NCBI GenBank assembly: GCA_030844895.1
Contig: CM061223.1
Coordinates: 104,577,186 to 104,641,185 of the forward strand
Source of the DNA: Ambrosia x helenae
Taxonomy: Eukaryota; Streptophyta; Magnoliopsida; Asterales; Asteraceae
Length of the DNA stretch: 64,000 bases
Direction: 5' to 3'
This document shows positions 1 through 12,909 of this stretch, piece by piece. Below the pieces are notes generated by a model. That model saw only the letters and a list, made by a program, of their open reading frames with translations. It did not search any database and was not told the origin of the DNA. Position 1 is the stretch's first letter, and each line of letters starts with the position of its first letter. The position numbers and the translations under genes were made by a program.

Positions 1-510
1 GTATACCTAGTAAAATTCCAATGATAACATGGCGATTGGGCTGATTTTCAAGATCGTAGATAAGAACCTGGTTTAAAAGAAAAAACATGATTAGTGAATA
101 ACATGAACACTTTGTGTGTTTTTTTCCTGTATGAACGAAACCCCACAAAAAATAGTCGATTTTTTCTCCGTTTTTATATAGCATTATGGTACTCGTTGCA
201 AAGATAATAAAACGCTCGTTAATTTGGTGTAATTTTTTCTTTTAAAAAATCCCGTATATAAAAGATATAAACGTTTAAAAATTATGGGAGAAAATATGAG
301 AGAGAAAATTTTAAATTTATTTTTAATTTTTTTTTCCTAAAATAACTCAATTTAATTAAAAAAGAAAATAATTCAAAAACACTAAAATCTTTCAATTATG
401 ATGCCACGTGGCAGTTTTATGGAGAGGTTGAAAGCACCATTGCACGCCACGTCAGCAATGTTCAATTCTTTTATATATATTAATAGATTAATAGATTAAT
501 AGATAATAGA
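1..510 (-). mobile_element. Helitron, 5' end only (continues past the left edge)
   Basis: On the minus strand this begins with TC in a short repeat of TCTATTAA-like units (470-510). An AT-rich stretch follows, then a segment rich in GACGTGGC / CCACGTGGCA words (400-455). TC starts with this kind of subterminal region are usual for plant Helitrons, and the flanking base on the outer side is A, as expected for A^T insertion. The body and the CTAG 3' end would lie left of the window. No coding sequence is visible. The call rests on one terminus only. Confidence 0.45.
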
Positions 511-2403
511 TTTGGTATAGTAGCTGTAGATTTTTTTAAAATATATAAAATGGCCAAAATAGACATTAACTAAAAGCTTGTATGCATGTTTTTTTATTAT
601 TTTTTTATGAAAGAATGGGTATTTGTGTTATTTACTCATTAAAAGATTGTAGCTAGTAAGAACTTTTTCTTAAACGCTAGTATTAGTAGCTTTTCAATAT
701 AGAGTTTTTTTTCCTAACCTAAAAGTTTCAAGCTCCTTCAACCAAACAAGGCTTTTTATTGAGTATGAGCTTTTTCTTAAAAACTCATTACCAAACATAA
801 CCTAAATTATATGTGAATTAAAAACCATATTCAAGTTTGATGATTATTTAGGGGAGATGAGATACACCTAAGTAAACTCAACCAAAATAACTTAACCCTG
901 ATCTATCTATATACGTTAGAGGTTGTTTACCAACTTTAGCCTCACTAAGTGCTATTAAAATGCCTAATTTGATAAAAAGACTTTGAACCATTAACAATCA
1001 TGAGTGGTCTAAATAGTTTGTGAGGGTGGGTTGTATGGAATGTAACCTTTAGGGGCTCCATTGCGCCATGTACAAGGGTAGTTCCATTGCCCATTCCCTT
1101 TAAAATAAAATTAACATAATTAAAATAAAAAAAATACGTAATTAAACTAAAGCTTATAAAATAACAAATACGAAATCAAAATAAAAGCCATTTAAAAGAT
1201 GAAACTCTATGATGCATTGTTTTTCAAAATTTAACATGCTAAAACAAGATTAAATAGCCGGCCATTAAGGAGTTGGTACTCTTGACAGATCGCGTCAATC
1301 ACCTCATCCTCCGTTAGTACCTCCTCGTGATTCATCGCATGGTTGAACAATGTCAAAGTTTCCAGACGTTGCTCGGATGTTCCTAAACCTTAATGAATTA
1401 ACATTTCGGTGGATTGCACCCACATGCTGACGAAATTGTGTACAAACAACTTTCCAAAACGCCAACAAACCTTCAGGCTACGCTACGCTTGGTTAGCGAC
1501 TTCCACTACCCCTGCCATGGGGGTAGTCTAATTAACTATCTCCCCAAATCCATCAGCCAAAAGCTTAATCATTGACAATTAGTTTGTGAAGATGATAGTA
1601 TCCAGGCTCTTTGGTTTTCATTCTACCAATTGGTGTTTCAAACATAATATATAAATGTCTTCAAATTCATTGTCATTGTATTCTTCTTGTGCAACTTAAA
1701 TATATGAAACCCTATTATTCATTGCCCTAGATAAACCGATTTGAATCGAACCCACCCTAGGATTCAAACCCTCTTAAACCTAAAGGTGTTCGTTTGATGG
1801 ACGATTTTCAAATTAAAAACACATACCACCAGAACTAAGATCCTTACCAGCATTCGACTATTTGTTCCTTTCATCAGGATTAGATCTGTATCGTCCCTTT
1901 CCGTAGAATCACCTCGACAGAAACTGGAGCAACAAGGATGGAGTTGATGAATCGACGAAGCTGTTGTGTTTAGAAGGACCCGTTCATGGCTTAATAATTT
2001 AAGTCCAAATCAGCCCAAAACATGGTGTTCGGGTCAAGATTGCCAGGCGTGATGGTAACACAACTGACGTATCAATCAACATGTGAATCATCCACAAATT
2101 TATTAATCTTGTCATCGGCAAACCATAGATGCCAAAACTCCGGTATAGTCATACCCGTAACCAAACATAAAAATAAACTCGACCCGTTAAAACACAAAAA
2201 ATAGCTCCAGACGACTCTTTAAACACAACTCGCAAGAACAAACGGACTTTACAATGACCTCGGTTACGTATTGGTGCCAAGCCAACACTAAATCAAAACC
2301 CCCGAGAATGAAAAACTGTAGCAAATTGCTTTTACAAGTTACCTTTCTACAATGATCTCATGATCATGAGGTGGTGCTTATGAATGAAACATGCTGCAGT
2401 AAT
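511..2403. other. Intergenic, AT-rich, with one degenerate coding-like patch
   Basis: No intact gene seen. The patch at 1261-1389 reads open on the minus strand and looks protein-like (acidic and Leu-rich, for example the stretch NHEEVLTEDEVIDAI), but it is bounded by stops and I do not recognise the family. It may be a transposon-derived remnant. The rest is AT-rich with no clear repeat structure. Short ORFs around 2022-2204 look random. Confidence 0.4.
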
Positions 2404-3152
2404 TCAAGAGGATGCATATATAGGAACTGGCAGAAAAGGAAACGGGGCTACAGACGCGTACGCCACAGGTGGGCGTGAACTGACCATATTACCCTTGGTG
2501 TGTTTTACCTTGTCTGGATTTCTGCTTTCCTGCTTGTGAATGGTAGTTGGGTGTGAAATGGCCATATTATCCTTGGCGTTTTCTGTTGCAAGTAAATGTT
2601 GATCGTCATTATAAACTCGGTGAAACATAAGGCCAGACATGAAGACGGGCAAATATAGAAGGCTTGCGTGGAACATTCTTCTGGCGGTTGCTTTTGTACG
2701 GTTTAGGAGAAACGAGACTGCTGTTCCGCTAATTGCTAGAGCCAGTAGCGTTGATTCTAGACAGAACCATCCAGAAGTTATACCCCCTGCAAAATAGTCC
2801 ACATGATAAAACAAAACCTCATAAATCATTTTATTCAAAAGATATTAATATATTGTTGAAATTATATAACTTCCCAACACACCATTTGTTTATTAAAAAA
2901 CAACCACCAATTACAGATTTCATAGCAAACTTACAATCATAGGCCAAGTATCCCAATGGAATCAGATATATGCAATTCCTCAAAGCCACCAAGGCTGTTC
3001 TCCTACCAGAAGGATCAGCGAAGGAGAGCATCCTAAACCTGAAATATACATGCATTAGAACCGATTGATACACACACATATAGAGAGAGAGGATTGATCA
3101 ATACAGAACCAACTTTTAAGAGTTTAAGTAGATAATTGCAGAACCGCTTAAC

Positions 3153-3193
<41 letters not shown>

Positions 3194-6100
3194 TACCATA
3201 TATGCACAAGCGTTTATGTAGCTCTTACGGTTCCCTACTTAAAACCGGTCTTGATTTGAATGTACGCATATGCATATGCATAAACATAAATTTAGAAGTT
3301 CAAAAACAAATTTTGTCGTCAAAAAAACGAGTTAAAAAACACACTAAAAATTAAAAAAAAAAAATATAGTCAAAATAGGCCCTCATCAAGTAATTTGAAC
3401 ACCTAACTGTTTCATAGATTTCATAAAGGAATCAACGAACTTGATATGATGATATCTCTAACATACTATTTGACTTCTCATTGCATAAAAAATAAGAAAA
3501 AAGCTAATGATACTGCAGAAAACAACACAACAATTTTAAAAGTGAGTTACTTTGTTACATACCCTCCAGTTACATAATCATCACGGCATAGATATGCGAG
3601 GGCCATAAAATGTGGTAATTGCCAAAAATAAAGCGCAGCAGGAAGGATCCATCCATTGAGTGAGATCTGACCAGAAGCTGCAGCCCACCTTTGTTGAGAG
3701 AGAAAATAAGAATACAAATCTTGAAACATAATGAATGGTATAAATACATGAACGTTAAATAATTATAGAGATAAAAAATAAAAATAAGCAAAATAAGCCC
3801 TTCAATAGCTCTCTCTGCTCCTCAAGATATATTACAATAATGCTTGCTTGTTCATTCACGGAAACATTGCAACATTTGGCACAGATAGTAGTTAAAAAAG
3901 GTGATTAACTAATCATTAAATAAAGAAAATAACCTTAAAGTAAGAAAATAAAAGGTCTTCTACACTTGAATCAATTACATAAAAGAGCAGATCATAATAA
4001 TTTGAGACTTTCAAGAAGTTAACCTTCCAAACTACAAACTTACAAAACTGTTCTAGATCAAAGTTAAAGAAAGAGCAAACGACAACAAGATCATAATTTA
4101 CCAAATTGTCGTAGATTTGCTTGTAATATTGGAAAAAAAATAATTTATGATATTAATGGGATCAATGATGCAAGGATATTTGATATTTGATATTTCCAAG
4201 GATATTTGATGGTGGTATTGGTAAAAACTAATATTCTAGAGAGTATTAATATATCGAGTATTTAACAAAAGATTACCCCATAAGAGGAGGAATTGCACCA
4301 ACAACAGCCCCAACCCAAGTATTCACTGGATGTATCTGCTTCAATGGGGTGTAAACAAATGCATAGAGAAAAAGATTTGAAGCGCCAAGTCCAGCTGTCA
4401 ATAAATTAACCTGCACAAATCTTGCCGTAAAATGTTTTCATTTTAGTATCCCAAATCAAAGTAGATCTAAAATATTGCTATAATAATAATAATAATCCAA
4501 CTTTCTGTAAAAACAATTCAAAGGCCGTTTAAGCATCTGAAAACACTTTTGAGTAACTTTACACATTTGACCCAGTAAACCAATTTAACTTCTTGAAGAC
4601 AAATTACAACCAAACTGACCCAGGTTAAGGCATCTCCAACGCATACACCAAAGTTTACAACAAATTCGGTTTCACTCGAATGTATACACCAGATACTTGC
4701 ACCAAACATTTGGAAACTCACTAATTTATTTTATCACTATAGTTTATTTCAATTAAATTATTTTGTTATATAACTAATATACTAAATACATATTATTTTG
4801 AGTAAATAGACTTATTTTATAGAACACTATGATAATAAAATTAAACCAACTAAAAATAGACTAATTATGTTTATGCACCTTTGATTTTCATATCTACTTA
4901 ATTAATTCTTTATAAAAGGAACTAAATAATAAAACTTACTATATACGGCATAAACACATAATTGAATATTCCATACTCAATTATGGACCATTTTAAATAC
5001 GTCAATGAGATTGTTATAATAATAATAATATATGTATAAAGAAAATTAGATTTCTTATATTGAGTAATTAAGGATTACATATATTAATCAATAAATGAAA
5101 ATGGTACAAAATAGCATTGTATTGTTTAAAAGGGTTAGAAAAAACTTTTAGAAATTTGGCGTGAAAAAATGATGTACAGTGTAAAATGATCAATTATTTG
5201 GTGTCATGGTTGGAGACTTGGAGATGGATTTTTACACCACCCTTGATGTTTTGGTGCATGCATTGCATATGGCCTTAGCTAATTGGGTCGCGAATGCCAC
5301 CTCTACGTCTCGAGATAATGAAGACTAAGGACAGCCATTACATTTTTGTGCTAATCTTTTTATAATTTTACAAGAGTTTATGAAATCAATTTTCCACCTT
5401 GCTTGCCAGTAGAGCTGTGCCGGCAAGACCAACAGAAGAAGCCCATGTAACTGCGTGAGTAACAGTAATTCGTCCTGAAGGTAATGGCCTTCTCCTTGTT
5501 CTATTCATCATCGCATCATTCTTAACCTCAAATACCTAACCCACAAATAAAATTACACTAATTATTAATATAATGCAAAGATAGCAAAAAATTAATAATG
5601 ATAATAAGTTAATTATAGCACTAATATCAGGGAACGAAAACAGTGACGCAACAAAGGTTGGTGGTTATGTCTGAATATTAGAATATTTTAAATTTTTAAT
5701 TAACATTTAAATTATATAAAGGAAGTTGGTCATATGCATATTTAAGTACTGAAGCAAAGGCTGGATAAAATGAATGTAGAATTTAAGGTGCTTCTCTCTC
5801 TAAGCGTAAAACATAAAGAAAACCATATTGAGGGCTGGGTTTTAAAAATAAAAAGAGAAGCGCACAATGTGACAACGTGAAGCGCCGAGCGACCGCTTCT
5901 CATACCCGAGGAGCAAATAATTATATAATATCTTTATATATGTCCTAAATTTTTCTAGCATCATTTACCCAAAATTTAGAGAAAGTATTATATATATATA
6001 TATATATAGGTGTAGGTTCCTGTAGGAAAATTGGTTTTCGTGAGAAGTATGAGAAGGATTAAGAATTGACATGTAGCCATCCTATTTTAGATTTAGGAAT

Positions 6101-9100
6101 GATGTTTTGGGTTGTTTTGGCTTGAAAAACACTAAACACAACAATTTAAAACACAACTAACACACACTAGTTAACATTTAAAACACACTGCTTAATGTTC
6201 TTGGCATGGTGTTTTAAGCCTAAAATACATTGTTTTTGGGTTTTAATTGTTACATTTGGTGTTTTTCTAGGCAAAACAATCCAAAGCATCATGAATAAGT
6301 CCAAAAATGATGCATACATATCAATTTTTGACCTTCTCACACTTCTCACAAAAACCTATTTTCCTATAGGATCCCTACCCTATATATGTATATGTGTCAT
6401 GTGTGTGTATTTATATATATACATGTGTATGTATATATATGTTTTAATATGAAAATTACATACATGTACAACCTGAAAAGCATGTTGTACAACAACTTGC
6501 TGCATAAAAATATGGGAAATACCTGAGGCACACACCTAAGGTCAATTTTTGCCAAGTAATCGTGCCTCAGGTGCGCTTTAAAAAAAGTGTGTCTTATGCT
6601 ACCAAAAGTGCTAGGGCTTGAGCCTTGTTGCGCCTTGCATCTAAGGCGCACTTTTTTAAACCAAGATTGAGGTATGTAGACCATGCCAACACTTGAGTTA
6701 GTCATGAATGCGAGGAAAAGTACCAAGTGCAAGAAAAAACGGATTTCTGAATACCTCTTTAGGACGAAATGTCATTACTTATATAGGCATCCCTTATCTT
6801 CTAAGATGTTTACAAGCCTACATTGGCAAGGGATGATGACCGTGTTGATAAGGGTCAATATGATATCCTACTGCGTTACATTTAAACATATTGCCCAAAG
6901 GGAGGACTCATGGTGTGTGTTTACAATGTCCAATACTCCAATTAAACTGCAGCACTGATAAGTGACTGCTATTTTCTAATAAATATGCAACATATGTGAT
7001 TGAGGTAACCGACTGCAACATAAATTCAGGCAGGTCCCCATAAGATATTTCCTTACTGGCTTTTAACATTTTTGGCTACGCGATTTTCACCACAAGAATC
7101 CAGCCTGGAAAATTTCCCAATTTCAATGGGAGAAGGCTGCCTCTACATCATTCATGATATGTGATTGTAAGTGGGCCAAGATGATCCATTCCCATGGGGA
7201 GTGTCATCATCTATTACGCAGATAAACTCCTGCGCTGCGCTTTTATAAAGATAAGGCGGGAGCTAGGTGACAAATTTAGAAGCCTTCTAGGGATACTCCC
7301 AGCTTTCAGATCTTTCATGTCACTTGACCTACTTTAACTTTTGGTTTTCTTGTCCTTTCAAGTAATATTGCGTGTCATTGGTAGTTGTTAATGATATCCC
7401 TAAGATATATTGTTAGGCTTTCCCTTATCAGATTTTATTAATCCTATAAGCATTCCAAGAGTTATACACAAAATGAAAATTTGATACAATATTCAAATGT
7501 GAGACTTTACATGACTAACAAGATGGAAACAAATCAATTTCGAGATAGCATATTTACCAACCTGATTTAATGTGCTAGCAGATGCTGCTACCATCATGGT
7601 TCCCATGCAAGTGTAACCAAGTCCTGCTAAGTCAACAGCACTACCGCTCCCAAGAACATAGCCAGCTCCAGATGTAGCAACCACTAGCATGCTAAAAGTA
7701 TGGAATAAAAAAACCAGATGAGATAGGTGAAAACTATTATAACCTTTCCATCTCTTCTGAAAACAAATGAAGATAGGCTTAAAACAAGAAACAAGAAATA
7801 GAAAGGCCTTGACATCTATAACATAACCAACATAAGCAATTGGAAGGCATTCATGTTGCAAACAGAAAGTAAGAAACTGAGAATCTAATTCCATCACCAT
7901 TCAACGCAGCATGAACTTGTCATCATAAAGATATATTGTTTTAGTTTTATAAGTTTACTTAAGGGCTTGATTTCTTTGAAGTAGCATTAATACTGATAAA
8001 AGCAAAGTTTAAAAGAACGGAATCGAGCCTCGAGGCATTTTTCCATCGCCTCACGAGGCATAAGACTTTAGGCGAAATTGAAAAATAAATATAAAAATTA
8101 TATATCTTATTAAACAAATAAAATACCAACTAATTTCATCATCAGATTCATCAAAAATATCAAAATATGCATCGAAAAGACACAGGATGTTTGAAATTGA
8201 TAGCAAAAGTCTAAAACATCAAAAAAAACACATCAAAACCCCTTGAGACGCCTATGAGGCACCTCCTTTCTTACCACTTCAACCCTTTGAGGAGCAGGGC
8301 TGGCAATGGGTAACCTGTTAAGACACGATAAGACCTGTTTGACTGAAAAGTACACTATTTGATTTTTTGACTTTTTTTAATACTTAGAATTAAGAGGCAA
8401 AAATCTTTCATTTCCCTTTTTTGGTACATAAAACATAAAACTGTGTTATAAACATGAGATATAAATGAGTTAAACGAGTCGTGTTCATGTTTAGAACTTA
8501 TTTGTTCGCGCGCGTCAGAGACCTGTTAACCTGTTAGGGACAGCCCTCAGGAGCTGCCTCATACTCATTTTCTTAGCGCCTTGCTAGTCACCTCGAGGCG
8601 TGCGCCTCAACCCATTTTCAAACTATGGATAAAAGAAATGCAAAACGGAAAAAAAAAATTAGTATTGATAGTTGCAATATACCACACAATGGGAATGATG
8701 GAGTCGCTACCGATATTAGAGAGAATGAAATGGTGTTTTGAATGTGGGTCTCTACGGATTAAGATGTCTAGTTATTATGTTAAATATAATCCTTCAAAAA
8801 AAAAAAAAAAAAAGAGTCACCAACGAATCATTTCTTTATGAAGATTCAGTATTATTCATCAACTTAAGTTGTAACTGAATTATCCCAACCAAAACGTACA
8901 TCAAAAGAGAGATCACAAAAGAATGATAAAATAGGATGTGATCCTAGGTAGAAGGAAGATGGTGGTAAACCTTCCATTTCATTCTTGGAAAACGTCACAA
9001 GAAAGTATAAGGTCAGAAGTATATTCCACGGGGTCAAAGAGTGAGACAAGCGGCGCTAATTGATTAAAGGAAAAATTAATGTTCATGCCTTCATGGCTTC

Positions 9101-10110
9101 TCGATTGTATGCGCAGCTATACAACTACTCTTTAAAGGCAATTTTGGGAGCGTTATTTCACAAACAATCTAGATTCTGGACATACCACATAAAGATAGTA
9201 CTACTGCATAATATCCTTCAGCCAGGAGTCCTTGTTATTATATATAAACCAAGAAGAAACCATGAATAGCGTCTAGCCGCCTTTATCCGTACATCTTACT
9301 GACTTGATGTATTTAGCATGTCCCATCCTACCTTATCACTCAGTTTTCATTTCATGTGCAGAGGAAGGCTGCACTTTCTTGCATACAATATTCTTAAGGA
9401 AAAAAAAAAACTTCAAAACTATAGCAAGCACCTGGGGACAGTAATATTCTAGAAACAGAAGTCTTAAAACAACTATTTCCCTCTTCACTAGAAGCCTACA
9501 ACTTAAGCGAAGCCGTATGCAAATAGCCATGAACTCTTTCGTGAAAGATATTTATTCAACCCTGCTGTTTTCTAAAAACCCTAACCTTTCTAACACTAAT
9601 ATCATCCCTACCATTCCTAATCAATTCTCTCTCTCTCTCACAATCATTCATCAAACAAAAAAAATCAAACACTATTCAATATTCATCAACACAAATCTAC
9701 ATGTAACCAACCCTATGCAAACACAGAGCAATCAAATTAAATAAATAAAAAAAAACACGAATTAAAACAAACCTAAGCTTAGCTTTAGAGAGCTCCCAAT
9801 AACACCGGCCATAATGCCTGGCCACATCAGCAACTCCTCTCACCCCTAACGACGTCGTATCAACAACGGAGGCAGCCGACCCGATCGCTCCAGAAAAACC
9901 TAATTTGGGTGAACCTTCCACGGCGGTGGAGCTGGATCTACTGATTAATAATCCATAGCCGTTATTAGCGTCGGTGATTTGGAAGAGACGGAGAGAAGTA
10001 GGTTGAATAATAATATTATTAATAATATTATTGAGATGAGGATGAGGATGGAATTTGGAGGTAGCGAGTTGAGTGAGTTGACTCAGTGAGTTTGGTCTTC
10101 TTCTCCACAT
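2404..10110 (-). CDS. COX10: COX10, mitochondrial protohaem IX farnesyltransferase (haem O synthase), 7 exons
   Basis: Converts haem B to haem O by adding a farnesyl group, the first step to haem A for cytochrome c oxidase, in the inner mitochondrial membrane. Exons on the minus strand, in order: 10110-9773, 7691-7562, 5535-5398, 4410-4277, 3688-3563, 3038-2935, 2786-2404. Every junction is GT-AG and phases match, giving 1353 nt and 450 residues; the Arabidopsis protein is a little over 430. Residues 1-90 are Arg/Ser-rich with few acids, fitting a mitochondrial presequence. A UbiA-type membrane domain follows. The first Asp motif is NDAMMNRT (162-169) and the second is CRDDY (281-285). Other family signatures are RPLPSGR, VGAIPP, GWAAASGQ, LPHFMALA and DPSGRR. 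The C-terminal tail ends in the plant-typical PPVAYASVAPFPFLPVP stretch. Introns are 0.15-2.1 kb; introns 1 and 2 hold repeats. Start ATG 10110 opens the presequence. I see no frame breaks. Confidence 0.95.
3155..3192. repeat. (CT)n microsatellite in COX10 intron 5
   Basis: About 19 CT units in the 524-bp intron between exons 5 and 6 of COX10. A simple repeat, likely length-polymorphic. Confidence 0.9.
6009..6380. mobile_element. MITE with about 50-bp terminal inverted repeats in COX10 intron 2
   Basis: The left end (6009-6060) carries GTAGGTTCCTGTAGGAAAA followed by GTGAGAAGTATGAGAAGG. The right end (6330-6380) is its imperfect inverted copy, CCTTCTCACACTTCTCAC then TTTTCCTATAGGATCC. The interior (about 270 bp) has repeated AAAACAC / TGTTTT words and no coding capacity. 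It sits between AT-rich (TA)n runs, so I could not fix a target duplication. The long TIRs suggest a Mutator-like MITE, by inference only. Confidence 0.65.
6500..7250. repeat. Degenerate repeat sequence in COX10 intron 2
   Basis: Between 6520 and 6665 the sequence carries inverted GCCTCAGG / CCTGAGGC and GGCGCACTT / AAGTGTG words, typical of palindromic non-autonomous repeats in plant introns. From 6665 to 7250 I see no coding signal and no defined ends. Confidence 0.3.
8020..8620. repeat. Repeat-derived sequence in COX10 intron 1
   Basis: Repeated and inverted CCTCGAGGCAT, GCCTCACGAGGC and CACCTCGAGGCGTGCGCC words occur at 8030-8060, 8245-8270 and 8570-8610, enclosing AT-rich sequence. It looks like a foldback element with eroded ends. 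The rest of the 2.1-kb intron (7692-9772) is AT-rich with an A16-type run near 8797 and holds no gene I can recognise. Confidence 0.35.
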
Positions 10111-10144
10111 GGCATCAGATAAAACACGGCGACGGATGGATGGT

Positions 10145-11230
10145 TCTGGTAGAAGAGGGGAGGAGACGACGTTTTTTTGGTGAATAAATTGTTTATTTCG
10201 AGCCCTTATAGTTTTCTAACTGTTCTATTTAAGCATCTTATTTAAAAATGAAGCACAAATATATAGATTTATGAAATACAAGGGGTCGTTTAGCAACTTC
10301 TGAATGGTTAAGTGGTGACCCAGTAAGATGTCTGAATGGTTAAATGTTGAATCATTAAGTAATGTTTGGTTGAAAATCTGAATCACACACACTACACACA
10401 CTTCACAAACAAAAGAATACAGAAAGATAGAGAGAGAAAATAAAGAGAGACAGAGGGAAGGGGAGAAAGAGATCAACTAGAGAGAGACATAGGGGAGCAG
10501 TAGCGGTACCGTTCGCTTTCGTGACTCAACTCCCTCTCCTTCTACGATTGATGTTTTTCTGTTCGTGCAGCAGCGGCGGTTCGTTTTTGTTCTTTTTTAT
10601 TTGTTTTTGTTCGTGCAAAATAAGCTTCATTTTGGTTCATACGTGTGCAGTAGCAAGGCGGCACCGTTCATTTTCGTGACTGCAGCATCGTGTGGTTCGT
10701 TTTCGTGACTGTTGCAGCAGCTTCGTGCGATTCGTTTTCGAGCCTCTGATTCAGTCAGTGAGGCCTCCAAATCTGACTGGATCATAGGGCTGGTCAGACC
10801 AAAAATTCGTTCAGACATCGCTGGCCAAACACCCTTGGTCTGATCGAGTCAGACGTGCGTGCCGGTCAGAGCCGGTCAAACGCAACCAAAAAGAACCTAA
10901 AACGAACTATAAAACCTGAACGGTCACTTTTTAGTTTCTATAAACACAAAATATGATTTATAAAAAAAAAATAACCAATAGTTAAGACGTTGCAACCTGA
11001 GTATCAAGTAACAACAAAAGTTCAAGCTATTAAAACAATAAAATCATAATGTTTACCAACTTAAATTATATATTTTAAAACTTCAGTTCAGTTTTGGTAG
11101 AAGAGGGGAGGAGGAGGAGGAGACGACGTTTTTTTGGTGTATAAATTGTTTATTTCGAGCCCTTATTTAAAAATGAAGCACAAATATATAGATTTATGAA
11201 ATACAAGGGGTCGTTTAGCAAATTCTGAAG
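10145..11230. repeat. Partial duplication of the COX10 upstream flank
   Basis: The segment 10145-10300 recurs at 11093-11227 in the same orientation. Shared words include GGTAGAAGAGGGGAGGA, GACGACGTTTTTTTGGTG, TTATTTCGAGCCCTTAT and ATACAAGGGGTCGTTTAGCA. The second copy has extra GGA triplets and lacks about 30 bp. The 0.8 kb between the copies (10300-11090) contains TCTGAATGGTTAA repeats near its left edge and TTCGTTTTCGTGACTG repeats near 10510-10740. Since 10145-10300 lies just upstream of the COX10 ATG, part of the promoter or 5' UTR appears duplicated. Confidence 0.75.
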
Positions 11231-11301
11231 AGAGAGAGGAAGTCGCCAGCCCAATCATTACACGACACATCACCTTCCCCCTCCCCCACGCCAAGGAAGA
11301 A

Positions 11302-11913
11302 GCTCCCGCTAGGGGTGTTCAAAACCGGATATCCGAAAATTCGGATATCCGAATTTCGGATATCCGAAATTTTCGGATAGTTGATTTCACTATCCGAATC
11401 CGAATCCGAAATTTCGGATATCCGAAATTCGGATATCCGAAATTTCGGATATCCGATCGGATAGTGAATCGGATATCCGAATATCCGATTTTATTATAAT
11501 GTATTTTATTTTATATGTTTTATATATAAATTTTCGGATATTTTGGATAGTTTCGGATATTTTTAGGATACTTCGGATATTTTCGGATATATTTTCGGAT
11601 ATTTTTTGGATATTTTTCGGATATTTTCGGATATTTCGGATATTTTCGGATAATTTTCGGATATTTTCGGATATTTGGATATTTCGGATATCCGATAAAA
11701 GTTTTTTATAAATTTTCGGATATTTTCGGATATCCAAATATCCGAAAATTTTCAAAATCACTATCCGAATCCGAATCCGAAAATTCGGATATCCGAATTT
11801 CGGATATCCGAAATTTCGGATATCCGGTTTTTCGGGTAGTTTCGGATTCGGATATCGGATATTTCGGATCGGATTTTCGGATTCGGATATTTTTTAACAC
11901 CCCTAGCTCCCGC
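11302..11913. mobile_element. hAT-type MITE filled with GGATATCCGAAA repeats
   Basis: The element is 11310-11905 (596 bp). It starts TAGGGGTGTTCAAAA and ends TTTTTTAACACCCCTA, an inverted-repeat pair, and both sides carry the identical 8-bp duplication GCTCCCGC (11302-11309 and 11906-11913). An 8-bp duplication with TAGGGGTG ends fits the hAT superfamily. The interior is an array of the self-complementary words GGATATCC, CGGATATTT and AATATCCG in both orientations, so a long foldback is possible. Open frames here (rich in Ile-Arg-Lys-Ser-Asp) only reflect the repeat. Confidence 0.85.
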
Positions 11914-12758
11914 CCAAAAGGCTCACGCTGCAATAACGCCCTTAGGGGCAATGTATATGGGCGGGAAACAGGTTTCACGCCTGTTTCCCCCCACTCCCCA
12001 CACTCTTAATAAAAATGCATAAATTGATGATTAATAATAAAGATAAAGTGAAAGTAGGTTATTATTATTATTACATTGAAGAAGATGCTTGGGACGAATT
12101 GGAAGGGACGAACAATCGTAAACCCTAAACCCTCATGTTTTTTTATTGGCTTGGGTAGTCAAACCAGGGGGTGGCTGTGGTGGTAGTGGTGGTGGTGGTG
12201 GTGGTGGTACTTTGTGGAAGTCATGGGTGAGGAAGATGAAGTGTGGAAGAAGAAGTGGGTGTGGCCCACATAATTTTTAGTTATATTTTTTTTTAATAAT
12301 AAGGCTAGTTTAGTAATTTCACACCAACTTAACTGATCTAACCTCCATCCACTCCAGAAACTATCCGAGTTAAATGAAACCAAAAGTTAGGGACTATATT
12401 TGTAATTTTAAAAATTGAGGACTAAAGGTAAAATTTGAGCAAACCACATGGACTATTTGAGTAATTTTCTCAATAATAAACAATTCAACTGAAAAAGAAT
12501 AACACACTTATCTTAGTTTCTTTTAATAGTTCTAAAACAAACGAAACCAATTTCATACTTAAGTAACTTGTAATGTAGTTTGGTATTGTTGTAACAAAAT
12601 GTAACTTTTTTTACGATAAATGTTACTCATACTTTACACTACATCAATTGTCATAAATTATTTCCTCTTACCCATGTTTGAATCTGGGACTTCATATCTA
12701 ATAGGCATGCGGTTCTGTCAAGTAGGCTAGCCCCATTTACTTTAATACACTTATATTA
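11914..12758. other. Intergenic with a (GTG)n tract
   Basis: A GGTGGT-type microsatellite lies at 12176-12208. It gives a spurious His-rich minus-strand frame. Otherwise AT-rich, non-coding. Confidence 0.5.
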
Positions 12759-12909
12759 CTAGCGGGAATGCCGCGCGCGTTGCGGCGGGTACATATGTTA
12801 TATTGTCGCACGTTGCACAGAGGGCTAACAAAAATGTTTGAATAAAAGTTTGATGAGCTTGATCAACATCCCATAACATCGTAAACTTGTTTTGGGTGAT
12901 CATCCCACA

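Noticed and set aside
11390..11978. Long Ile/Arg/Lys/Asp-rich frames on both strands
   Set aside because: They are translations of the GGATATCC repeat array in the hAT-type MITE, with simple periodic residues and no domain.
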